Shown piece by piece: positions 14,303 to 22,777 of a stretch of 64,000 bases of DNA; position 1 is the first letter of the stretch; each line of letters starts with the position of its first letter. The notes under the pieces were generated by a model. The model ran no database searches, was not told the DNA's origin, and saw only the letters and a program-made list of their open reading frames with translations. The DNA comes from Sedimenticola sp. (GTDB lineage Bacteria > Pseudomonadota > Gammaproteobacteria > Chromatiales > Chromatiaceae), in NCBI GenBank assembly GCA_002869585.1, contig PKUO01000070.1, positions 1 to 64,000 on the forward strand. The letters run 5' to 3'. Both the position numbers and the translations under genes were made by a program.

Positions 14303-14898
14303 TGGCAATGTACAACGAGCTGCTATGGATCTTCACCCAACTCCCGGACGATTACATCGTCCTCGATACCGAAACCACCGGGCTTCCTGACGAAAACGGA
14401 CTGCCAGATATCGTAACGATTGGTATGACCGTGGTGAGAAAACGAGAGATAGCGGAATCCGTCGAGTTCAAGACACGACCACAAAAACAGATTTCAGAAG
14501 AAGCGCAGTCGATACACGGTATAAGTAACGGACAGGCTGCCGAATTCGAATCCTTCGATTCCGAGTGGTACCAGATTACCGGATACCTGAAGGATCAACT
14601 TATCGTCATTCATAACGCGAGTTTTGACTGGCCGATCCTGTTGGATCATGTGGCCCGACACGGTTTAACAATGCCACCAATACAAGGTGTATTTTGCAGT
14701 CAGAAAGCAGCTATTCCCTGGGCACAGGCGAGGGATTTGCCGTGCAGTCACAGAGGTCCATCGTTAGATACGTTAACGAAAGTACTTTGTGTGGAAAATC
14801 TTAGGGATAAGAGGGGTGGTTATCATGAGGCGGTGGCTGATTGTCAGCTGGCAGTGAAGGTTGTGGAAGGCCTAAGGAAATATAACCCTCAAAACTAA
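14302..14898 (+). CDS. DEDDh-family 3'-5' exonuclease in the RES-Xre operon
   Basis: Starting at the ATG 14302 that overlaps the RES stop, the 198-residue protein has all exonuclease motifs: D22/E24 in VLDTETTGLPD, D109 in HNASFDWPIL, and H175...D180 in GYHEAVADC. This is the DnaQ/RNase T superfamily (DEDDh), which removes nucleotides from 3' ends of DNA or RNA. The first motif is immediately preceded by a short N-terminus, with no other domain. Its coupling to a toxin-antitoxin pair is unusual and suggests a shared role or transfer as a unit. Confidence 0.88.
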   Translation: MAMYNELLWIFTQLPDDYIVLDTETTGLPDENGLPDIVTIGMTVVRKREIAESVEFKTRPQKQISEEAQSIHGISNGQAAEFESFDSEWYQITGYLKDQLIVIHNASFDWPILLDHVARHGLTMPPIQGVFCSQKAAIPWAQARDLPCSHRGPSLDTLTKVLCVENLRDKRGGYHEAVADCQLAVKVVEGLRKYNPQN

Positions 14899-15526
14899 TC
14901 ACGATTGTCTGTAGGTCCGGGAGCAAAACCGGCTGCCCCGCCGATGTCGGGCGGGGCAATATCAGGCTGAAAAATACAGAAAAAACAAGGTAGTATGGGA
15001 TGAGTGCTTGTCATTGAACAGACTGCAATCCCGCTAGCACGGTATCTTCTTCGAGGCTTTCCATATGTCCAGGTCAGCATAGCTATGTCGTGACACACAG
15101 AAATGCCGGTGCAGGGCACGGATTGTTTGGTGTCCGCAGTTGGCCATTGCTGAATACATCTTCTGAGCTGGAGTCGGTGTTGTCGAATTCGAGCCCCTTC
15201 TGGATTAAACCGCTGGATAGAATATCGAGTCGAGCAGGGACGTGAGTAATTCCTGTGTCCCGTTAATGGTTGAAAACGATAGAAAAAGAAGAGAGTATCT
15301 TGTACGGATGTAAAAACAGCAGGAAAGAAACGGAAACACTGGCAGTTCTGGATAACAAAGATCACGTGTCAGACGGACTCTGGTGGCATTGATTACTAGG
15401 TGCCATTGGTAGTGCTCATTGAAAGTAAATTCCTGTCCCTTGCTCCCCTGTACCGCCAGAATCGCCCGCGGGGTAGGCGGATACGCATAGAACACAAGTG
15501 GCTATAAAACCAAAGCAGAACATTTC
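14899..15526. other. Gene-free interval upstream of the GH13 gene
   Basis: About 630 bases without a credible gene. A strong GC hairpin at 14935-14957 (GCCCCGCC / GGCGGGGC) follows the exonuclease gene and may act as a transcription terminator, although no T-run follows. The remainder has stop codons in all frames and no repeat I can identify. A promoter for the GH13 gene should lie near its 3' end. Confidence 0.5.
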
Positions 15527-17338
15527 ATGTCCAAACACCCAGACAACGACGCACAGACCCTTCCACAAGGCGTGATGCTGAACGCCTATCCAGATAGCAT
15601 CGGCAAGAGACTGGCCGATACAGTTGAATTACTCAAGCGGCCCGAGCTCAAGGACGCCTTTTCGCTGTTCTATATTCTCCCCACTTTTTTCAACAGTGAT
15701 CTGGATCGCGGCTTTTCCATAATTGATTACGACATCAATGATGAACTTGTTGCCCCGGAGGATCTGGAAGCGCTGAACACGCTGAATATCGGCTTCAAAC
15801 TCGACCTGGTGCTCAATCACCTGTCGGTGCGCTCTCCGCAGTTCCAGGATCTGCTGCTGCGTGGTGATGATTCACCTTACAAGGACTTCTTTCTCGACTG
15901 GAACGCGTTCTGGCTCGAGCACGGCACCATGGACCCGAACGGTAACGTCATTCCTGATGAAAAGCACCTGCAGAAGCTTTTTATGAGGAAGCCGGATCTG
16001 CCAATCCTAAAGGTGTGCTTTCCTGATGGTTCGCGCCGACTTTACTGGAACACCTTCTATCAGGAGGTGACCTTTGTCGAGATCGCACCACACGACTTCG
16101 TCGGCATCGAAGGGATACATCTGGACCAGGCCAAGACTATCGCCTCGGCCGTCAAGGAGGCTATTCATGCTCAGGCCGACCTGGAAGAATTGGATCTGGT
16201 GGAGTTATCGCATTATAAGGAGGAAGTTCTGAAGGTGGTATGCCGCAAGCGCGAGTACTTGGGCCAGATGGACCTGAACGCGCGCTCCGAGCTGGTTTGG
16301 GCATTCTACGATGACACCCTGAAGAAGCTCCGTGACTACGGTGCCAAGATCATCCGCCTCGATGCCTTCGCCTACCTGCACAAAGAGCCCGGCGAGGCCA
16401 ATTTCTTCAACAGACCCGGCACTTGGAATTATCTGGAACGTCTGCGGAGACTCGCACAGAAGTACGATCTGATCATCTTCCCCGAGGTGCACGCCGAATA
16501 CGGCAGTGGCCTGCATGAGGAAGTCTCTGCGAAGGGGTACCCGATCTACGATTTCTTTTTCCCCGGTCTGGTGATCGATGCCCTTGATCGTGGCGCCAAT
16601 GAAGCCCTGCTGCGCTGGATCGACGAGATCAAGACTAAGGGATTGCAGACCATCAACATGCTTGGGTGCCATGACGGTATCCCGGTGCTTGACCTCAGAG
16701 GTAAACAGGTCGACGGAACCTATAGCCCCGGCCTGCTGGAGGATCAGCAGATCGAGGCCGCCATGGAGCGAATCATCAGCCGCGGCGGACGGGTCAAAAA
16801 CCTGTTCGGCCACGACGGTAAGCAGATCTCTTACTACCAGGTCAATGCAACCTTCTTCAGCGCACTGGGCGAGAATGAGCACAAGATGCGCCTGGCCCGC
16901 GCCATCCAGATGTTTATGCCTGGCATTCCGCAAGTCTGGTACCTGGATCTGTTCACCGGCAAGAACGACTACGAAGCCGCTGATAATGGCGGGATCGCCG
17001 GGCACAAGGAGATCAACCGCACAACACTCAGCCTGGAAGACATCGACGCTCGCTTGCAGCTGCCTATTGTGCAGGACCAGATTGAGCTGATTCGGCTGCG
17101 CAACCGCTCACCGGCCTTCAAGGGCGAGCTTACTATTCTTGATAGCGAACCCCATATGTTACACATCACCTGGCGGCACCCAAAGGCCACCGCGACGCTG
17201 AAGGCCAATCTGCGCAGGCACAGCTTCAGCATCGCGGAGAGTGACGGGGGCAGCGAGGAGGCCCGGGTGACGATCGAAGCTCCCGGCAACGGGTCCGGAC
17301 CCACCTACGACAGTGCATCGAACGGAGCACGCGCATGA
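15527..17338 (+). CDS. GH13 (sucrose-phosphorylase-like subfamily) glycoside phosphorylase/hydrolase
   Basis: A 603-residue cytoplasmic protein with no signal peptide. GH13 hallmarks: LDLVLNHLS (93-100, region I), IIRLDAFAYL with nucleophile D279, IIFPEVHAEY with acid/base E320, and NMLGCHDGIP with H382-D383 stabilising the transition state. The LNAYPDSIG start and the GCHDGIPVLDLRG loop are typical of the GH13_18 group, which includes sucrose phosphorylase and glucosylglycerol or glucosylglycerate phosphorylases. It is about 100 residues longer than classic sucrose phosphorylase, with an extra segment near 130-245. The next gene, a sucrose-phosphate-phosphatase-like HAD enzyme, overlaps it by four bases, so both probably act on one compatible-solute pathway. 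Confidence 0.85.
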   Translation: MSKHPDNDAQTLPQGVMLNAYPDSIGKRLADTVELLKRPELKDAFSLFYILPTFFNSDLDRGFSIIDYDINDELVAPEDLEALNTLNIGFKLDLVLNHLSVRSPQFQDLLLRGDDSPYKDFFLDWNAFWLEHGTMDPNGNVIPDEKHLQKLFMRKPDLPILKVCFPDGSRRLYWNTFYQEVTFVEIAPHDFVGIEGIHLDQAKTIASAVKEAIHAQADLEELDLVELSHYKEEVLKVVCRKREYLGQMDLNARSELVWAFYDDTLKKLRDYGAKIIRLDAFAYLHKEPGEANFFNRPGTWNYLERLRRLAQKYDLIIFPEVHAEYGSGLHEEVSAKGYPIYDFFFPGLVIDALDRGANEALLRWIDEIKTKGLQTINMLGCHDGIPVLDLRGKQVDGTYSPGLLEDQQIEAAMERIISRGGRVKNLFGHDGKQISYYQVNATFFSALGENEHKMRLARAIQMFMPGIPQVWYLDLFTGKNDYEAADNGGIAGHKEINRTTLSLEDIDARLQLPIVQDQIELIRLRNRSPAFKGELTILDSEPHMLHITWRHPKATATLKANLRRHSFSIAESDGGSEEARVTIEAPGNGSGPTYDSASNGARA

Positions 17339-18285
17339 GAATTCTCGCCACCGACCTGGACCGGACACTTCTGCCGAACGGCAGCTGGCCGGCCGACCCC
17401 GACGCCATCAACCTGTTTAACGATTTGACCAGGAGGAACGATGTACTGGTCGTCTATGTCACCGGTCGCAATCTGAACCTCGCTGAAAGCGCTATCGAGG
17501 AGTTCGGTATACGTCATCCCGATTTTCTGATCGGCGACGTTGGCACATCGATCCGAAAATTCGAACAGGGCCAGTGGCAGGCACACCGCGGCTGGGATGA
17601 ACACGTCAAACGGTCCAGCCCACGCTGGGATGCCGAAGCGATCCGCCGGGCTGTTGCCGACATGTACGGTCTGACAGAGCAGGAGCGCGAACATTGTGGT
17701 CCCTTCAAGCAGAGCTACTACGTCGACCATGATCGCAGCGAGGAAATTCTGATGGCAGTCGACAAACAGGTGAAAGGCAGGTTCGACGAGGTCATCGTTT
17801 ACAGTTTCGACTCACAAACCGGTAAGGGCCTGCTCGACTTCCTGCCGGACAGCGCGACCAAGCAGACCGCGCTCGAATATGTTGCCGCAGAACTTGGCGA
17901 GGATAAGGCCGATGTCATCTTTTGCGGCGACAGCGGCAATGATGTTTTTCCGCTCACGGCGGGTTTCTCCGGTGTCCTGGTGCGCAATGCCGACGACCAA
18001 CTCGTAGCCAGCGTCAAACAGGCAGCCGAGGCGAACCCGGAACTCAAGATATACTTCGCCAAAGGTGACTTCAAAGGACTGAACGGTTACTACACCAGCG
18101 GCGTCATCGAAGGTGCGTACCACTATGGTCTCTTCGCGGACGCCGATTTAGCTGGATTCCTGACGATATCAATGGGAGTGTGTATACACACCAGAGGCAT
18201 AACTCATGCGAGCAACGCCTCTGGTAAACTCTGTGGGCATGGTTTCAGTCTTGTCATGACTGTATTCTGGGCAGGTGATGATTGA
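17335..18285 (+). CDS. HAD-type sugar phosphatase (sucrose-6-phosphate-phosphatase-like)
   Basis: A 316-residue protein starting MRILATDLDRTLLPNG, with motif I DLDRT (nucleophile and acid/base Asp), motif II VYVTGRN, and motif IV FCGDSGNDVFPLTAGFSGVL. The cap contains SYYVDHDRSEE and KGLLDFLPDSATKQTALEYV. This is the S6PP-like branch of Cof-type HAD phosphatases, which remove phosphate from sucrose-6-phosphate or glucosylglycerol/glucosylglycerate phosphate. Its ATG overlaps the GH13 stop. After GVIEGAYHYGLF the last 40 residues (rich in Gly, Ser, Cys, Met) do not look like the family, so the original stop may have been lost and the frame extended. Confidence 0.82.
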   Translation: MRILATDLDRTLLPNGSWPADPDAINLFNDLTRRNDVLVVYVTGRNLNLAESAIEEFGIRHPDFLIGDVGTSIRKFEQGQWQAHRGWDEHVKRSSPRWDAEAIRRAVADMYGLTEQEREHCGPFKQSYYVDHDRSEEILMAVDKQVKGRFDEVIVYSFDSQTGKGLLDFLPDSATKQTALEYVAAELGEDKADVIFCGDSGNDVFPLTAGFSGVLVRNADDQLVASVKQAAEANPELKIYFAKGDFKGLNGYYTSGVIEGAYHYGLFADADLAGFLTISMGVCIHTRGITHASNASGKLCGHGFSLVMTVFWAGDD

Positions 18286-18335
18286 GGCGAAGATCATCCT
18301 GAAACATAAGCGGTGATTTCCTCTGTCGAAAGCCT

Positions 18336-21300
18336 TCAATTCCTGGAACTGAGCCAGCCCTTTATCGTACCGATCAGCCAGATCAGTGCCGTGACCATAC
18401 CCTGCCAGAGTCTCAGTCCGAGGGGAGTTTTTGCTACATGAGCCTTTGTCTCTTCCAGGGTCTCGCCTTCTATGTCCACGTAATCCGATGACAAGCACAT
18501 ATCGCCGTTTTCATCCTGTTGCAGATAGAACTGTTTGCGGGCGCTGATGCAGCCCAGCGGGATGATCACAACAGCCATCAGAGTGGCGACACCAGCGCCG
18601 AACAACAGACTGACCGCCATGCCCTGAAAAATCGGGTCGTCGATAATCGCCCAGGCACCGGCCATCAGGGTCAGCGAGGTGATGAAGATCGGACGCATGC
18701 GAATCTCGGCACCGGCCACGGCCGCCTCCCTGACACACTTGCCTTTGGCCACTTCGATCTTCACGAACTCGACGATCAGGATCGACTGGCGAACGATGAT
18801 GCCACCCAGGGCGATCAGGCCGATCATGGAGGTGGCAGTGAAATCCGCACCCATGATCAGATGACCGGGGATGATGCCAATCAGCGTCAGTGGTATGGGT
18901 GACATGATCAGACCCGCCAAGGCAAAGTTTCTGAATTCCCAGACAATCAGGCCATAGATCAAAATCAGGGCAGCCATGAAGGCAAGGCCCATGTCGCGAA
19001 AAGTCTCATAGGTGACGGTCCACTCGCCGGTCCATTCAAAGCCCGACTGGTAATCGCTGTCGGGTGGTCCGATCAGTCCCCCCGGCATACCGCTGATCTT
19101 AACGCCATCGGGAGTGGTGTAGTTTTCGAGCTGATCCTCGACCCCAAACATCCCGTAGATGGGCGCACCGAGCCTGCCCTCCATTTCACCCACTACATAC
19201 TCCATCGGGCGCAGATCCTTGTGATAGATGATGGGATCTTCTGCGGTTTTGATAAATCGTCCCAATTCAGACAGAGGCACGGTTTGCCCCTTGGTTGATT
19301 GTATGGGCAGGCTGGCCAGGCGGCGCAGATCCGCACGGTAGTTCAGCGGTACCTGCATCACGATATAGGTGGGCTCCTGCACGGTACCGCGCTTGATATC
19401 ACCCAGCTTGAATCCCCCCATGGCCATGGCCAGATTCTGATTGATGGCATCCACCGTGATACCTTGGCGCACCGCTTTTTCCACATCCACTTCAAAGCGC
19501 CAGTAGTGGTATGGCTCGCTCATGTAGTTATCGGCATCGACGATATTCGGCGTTAGCTCAAACATGCGGGTCAGATCTGTGGAGACCCTTTTCCTGATCT
19601 CGGTCGTTGGACCATAGACCTCTGCGACCACCGTCTGCAGTACCGGCGGTCCGGGTGGCATCTCCACCACAGCAATACGCGCTCCCAGCTCTTGAGCCAG
19701 GGGCGTGAGCAGATGGCGTGCCTCTACCGCCAGTTGGTGGCTGCCTTTTTTACGCTCTTTTTTATCCTTGAGCATGACCAGCAGATCGCCCTCCCAGGCC
19801 TGGTCGCGCAGGTAGTAATGGCGCACCATACCATTGAAGTTGAACGGTTGGGCCGTACCCGCATAGGACTGCACGGCTATCACCTCGGGAAGCGCCTGCA
19901 CCTTAACGGCAAGCTTGCGCACCACATTGGCGGTAACAGGCAGTGGCGTGCCTTCCGGCATATTCACCACAACGCTGAATTCAGGCTTGTTATCGAATGG
20001 CAGCATCTTTACTGGCACGGTCTGGGTGTAGAACAGGGCACAGACCAGTGCGGTGAGAACGATAGTACTGATAAGGAAGGTCTTGCCCAGCAGGCGGTTG
20101 TTGATCAATGGATCAATGATTGGCCGGTAAAGCCGATTTACCAGATCATGGGTTTTCTTTTCACGGTTTTCGGATTTGACCAGCGCCTCCATCTTTGGGC
20201 GCATGCGCAGGGCAAACCAGGGAGTAAATACAAAGGCCGCAATCAGGGAGAAGAACATGGCCGAAGAGCCCAGCACGGGAATAGGGCGCATGTAAGGCCC
20301 CATCAGCCCGCTGACCCAACCCATCGGCAACAGTGCGGCGATGATGGTGAAGGTGGCAAGTATGGTTGGGTTGCCCACCTCGTCCACTGCGCGCACGGCA
20401 TTGGCGATGGAGGTGTTGTCTTCCTCGAGCCAGTGTCGAAAAATATTTTCGACCACTACCGTGGCGTCGTCCACCAGAATACCGATGGAGAAGATCAGTG
20501 CAAACAGGCTCACCCGGTCGATAGTGTAGTCCACCATCCAGGCCCACCAGATAGTGAGCAGAATCACTACCGGGATGACCATGATCACCACAAAGGCGGC
20601 GCGGGCGCCCAGGCCAACCAAGCAGAGAATTGCGACGATAAAGGCAGCCTCGAACATTGCCTGAAGTAACTCGTTGACCTTGTCGTTGGCGGTCTTGCCG
20701 TAATCCCGGGTGATCTCCACATTGACATTGTTGGGGATCAGACGGCCTTTGAGGGTCTCCAGTTTATCCAGCAGCGCCCGGGTGACGGTCACGCCGTTGG
20801 AACCGATCTTTTTTGCAATGGCGATGGTGACTGCCTGTTCGCCGTCAGCCGGATGCTCGCCGGTATAGGCCGGACCGGTAAAGTGCGTGACCAGCTGGGT
20901 GGTATCTTCCGGGCGGTGTTTTACTATGGCTACGTCGCGCACATGAACCGGACTTCCGCCATGGCTGCCCACGATCAGACCGGCGATCTCCTCGGAATTT
21001 TGCAGAAAGCCGCCACTGGCCACCCGGAAGCTGCCATCACGGGATTCGATGTAACCGGCAGGGCTCTCTGTGTTGGCATTTTGGATAGTGCTGGCAATTC
21101 GATCCAGGGTGATGCCGTAGCCGGACATGCGATCCAGCTGAACATCGATGCTCACCTGCTCGGCACGACCACCCACCACGAAGCCTTTCCCCGTGTTGGG
21201 CACGGTACCCAGTTCCTGCAGCACGTCGTGGGCCAGGGCGCGGAGTTGATCGTCTTCGATGGCCTTTGACCAGAGGGTGATAGTAAGAACCGGTACATCA

Positions 21301-21785
21301 TCGACACTGACCGGTTTGACGAGCGGCATCTTCACATCGGGTGGAATACGGTCCAGATTGGATTGCAGCTTGTCATGCACCTTGACGATGGATTCACCCA
21401 TGTCCTCGCCGACAAAGAAGCGAACAGTCACGATGGCCGCGTTGCGCATGGTGGCCGAGTAGATGTGGCGAACGCCGGGGATCTCTTTCATGATGCGTTC
21501 CAGGGGATTGGTGACCATGGTCACGGCCTGGTCCACAGAGGCACCTGGGTATTGCACGAAGATGTCGATCATCGGCACCGAGATTTGCGGATCTTCCTGG
21601 CGTGGCGTGAACAGAAGCCCCAGCAATCCGATGCACATGGCGGCAATGAACAGCATCGGTGTAACGGGCGTGTTGATGAATTGGCTGGCAATACGACCCG
21701 CTAACCCATTCGTCGATGAGTCGTACTGAGGCGTGCTCCCACCCTTTTGCTCCGTCTTGGGGGGTGAGTTCTTTTTTTCCGCCAT
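18336..21785 (-). CDS. RND-family efflux transporter, inner-membrane permease
   Basis: The start at 21785 (MAEKKNSPPKTEQKGG) follows GGAGG at good spacing. The 1149-residue protein has a first membrane span near residue 40, a large periplasmic loop beginning RQEDPQISVPMIDIFVQYPG, GFPs-like NPLERIMKEIPGVRHIYSAT, the TM4 proton-relay pair in FSIGILVDDATVVVENIFRH, a second periplasmic half and C-terminal spans (GLIALGGIIVRQSILIVEFV). It lies in the AcrB/MdtB branch and drives proton-coupled export through a tripartite complex. No adaptor or outer-membrane gene is next to it, which is unusual; they would have to be encoded elsewhere. Substrate unknown. Confidence 0.9.
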   Translation of the reverse strand: MAEKKNSPPKTEQKGGSTPQYDSSTNGLAGRIASQFINTPVTPMLFIAAMCIGLLGLLFTPRQEDPQISVPMIDIFVQYPGASVDQAVTMVTNPLERIMKEIPGVRHIYSATMRNAAIVTVRFFVGEDMGESIVKVHDKLQSNLDRIPPDVKMPLVKPVSVDDVPVLTITLWSKAIEDDQLRALAHDVLQELGTVPNTGKGFVVGGRAEQVSIDVQLDRMSGYGITLDRIASTIQNANTESPAGYIESRDGSFRVASGGFLQNSEEIAGLIVGSHGGSPVHVRDVAIVKHRPEDTTQLVTHFTGPAYTGEHPADGEQAVTIAIAKKIGSNGVTVTRALLDKLETLKGRLIPNNVNVEITRDYGKTANDKVNELLQAMFEAAFIVAILCLVGLGARAAFVVIMVIPVVILLTIWWAWMVDYTIDRVSLFALIFSIGILVDDATVVVENIFRHWLEEDNTSIANAVRAVDEVGNPTILATFTIIAALLPMGWVSGLMGPYMRPIPVLGSSAMFFSLIAAFVFTPWFALRMRPKMEALVKSENREKKTHDLVNRLYRPIIDPLINNRLLGKTFLISTIVLTALVCALFYTQTVPVKMLPFDNKPEFSVVVNMPEGTPLPVTANVVRKLAVKVQALPEVIAVQSYAGTAQPFNFNGMVRHYYLRDQAWEGDLLVMLKDKKERKKGSHQLAVEARHLLTPLAQELGARIAVVEMPPGPPVLQTVVAEVYGPTTEIRKRVSTDLTRMFELTPNIVDADNYMSEPYHYWRFEVDVEKAVRQGITVDAINQNLAMAMGGFKLGDIKRGTVQEPTYIVMQVPLNYRADLRRLASLPIQSTKGQTVPLSELGRFIKTAEDPIIYHKDLRPMEYVVGEMEGRLGAPIYGMFGVEDQLENYTTPDGVKISGMPGGLIGPPDSDYQSGFEWTGEWTVTYETFRDMGLAFMAALILIYGLIVWEFRNFALAGLIMSPIPLTLIGIIPGHLIMGADFTATSMIGLIALGGIIVRQSILIVEFVKIEVAKGKCVREAAVAGAEIRMRPIFITSLTLMAGAWAIIDDPIFQGMAVSLLFGAGVATLMAVVIIPLGCISARKQFYLQQDENGDMCLSSDYVDIEGETLEETKAHVAKTPLGLRLWQGMVTALIWLIGTIKGWLSSRN

Positions 21786-22285
21786 TCCCGCATCCTCCCA
21801 CACATCCACTGATGCCTGATGGATACCGAAGGGAAGTGTGCCGGCTGGAGCTCAGATTATAAGTTCCAGGTTGTTTGTACGGTTCGGTGTGAAAATATGA
21901 ACGACCGAATCGGCTCCGGCCCATCTCTACGCCCGGGTCTGCAAACGTAAGCGTATGATCCCCGTTTATTATGTACTTCTAATATTAGAGACTAGGTCAC
22001 AACCCAGAGTTACACAACCAACTAATTTGGTCGGTAAACGGGTTTGTGGGGGCAGGGGGCAAAATCGCCTGCGGGCCCAACCCCGTTCGGATGGTACGCA
22101 CTTAAATATTGGATACGTGTTGTAATATATACCTCAAGAATTATCAAAGAGAATGGTATTTTTCATGGTAGCGAGACGTGTGATCACCGGATATTCTGAG
22201 TCACCATTGACCTTTCCTGTTTCTCGATCTACCAACAATCGAGAGGGAAAAGCCTACCTTAATTGTTCGCGGTTGGGGCAGCTGA
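21786..22285. other. 500-base intergenic interval between RND gene and tadA
   Basis: Divergent promoters for the RND gene and tadA should lie here. The only recognisable sequence is a repeat fragment near 22140-22180. No reading frame is convincing. AT-rich DNA at about 21960-22030 and 22100-22150 contrasts with the flanking genes. Confidence 0.5.
22140..22180. repeat. Dispersed intergenic repeat, core fragment (copy 8)
   Basis: AGAGAATGGTATTTTTCATG followed by GTAGCGAGACGTG contains the doubled (C/A)ATGGTA core seen in the copies at 1275, 3135, 8259 and 12105, but the flanks are not conserved. It is the only trace of the family outside the first 12.5 kb. Confidence 0.4.
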
Positions 22286-22777
22286 ATGTCTGTTGATGAT
22301 TCTGTAAGCCCGTCTGATCTCGTCTTCATGCAGCGTGCGATTGAGCTGGCCGGCTATGCCGAACAGGCCGGTGAGGTGCCGGTCGGTGCAGTCGTTGTAC
22401 GTGCCGGCGAGATTATCGGCGAAGGTTGGAACCGACCGATTGGTGAGAACGATCCAACAGCGCATGCCGAGATTGTCGCCCTGCGGGCCGCCGCGCGGAA
22501 TGTTGCCAATTATCGCCTGCCGGAGACTACCCTGTATGTCACCCTTGAGCCCTGTCCGATGTGTGCCGGGGCCATCGTCCATGCGCGGGTAAGGCGGGTG
22601 GTTTATGCGGCCAGAGATCCCCGCGGTGGGGCGGCAGGAAGCGTGTTTGACCTGCTGCCCTCTGATCAGCGCTTCAACCACCAGACCCTGGTGGAGGGAG
22701 GTGTGCTGGCAGAGACCTGCAGCGAGATGCTGAGTCGGTTCTTTCGCGCCCGACGGGTCAAGTCCTCACAAGGTTGA
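22286..22777 (+). CDS. tadA: tRNA-specific adenosine deaminase TadA
   Basis: A 163-residue protein with the cytidine-deaminase fold motifs H60-A-E62 (DPTAHAEIVALR) and P-C90-P-M-C93 (TLEPCPMCAGAIVHARVRRV) that bind the catalytic zinc. EVPVGAVVV, GEGWNRPI and DPRGGAAGSVFDLL are typical of TadA. It converts A34 to inosine in tRNA-Arg(ACG), allowing decoding of CGN codons, and is normally essential. The last 12 bases overlap convergently with mltF. The start is supported by GGGGCAG upstream. Intact. Confidence 0.96.
   Translation: MSVDDSVSPSDLVFMQRAIELAGYAEQAGEVPVGAVVVRAGEIIGEGWNRPIGENDPTAHAEIVALRAAARNVANYRLPETTLYVTLEPCPMCAGAIVHARVRRVVYAARDPRGGAAGSVFDLLPSDQRFNHQTLVEGGVLAETCSEMLSRFFRARRVKSSQG

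Noticed and set aside
19692-20669. Long plus-strand open frame opposite the RND gene (325 codons)
   Set aside because: It is a mirror of the codon pattern of the real gene; the product is rich in His, Gln and Gly with no fold or family, and it has no ribosome site.
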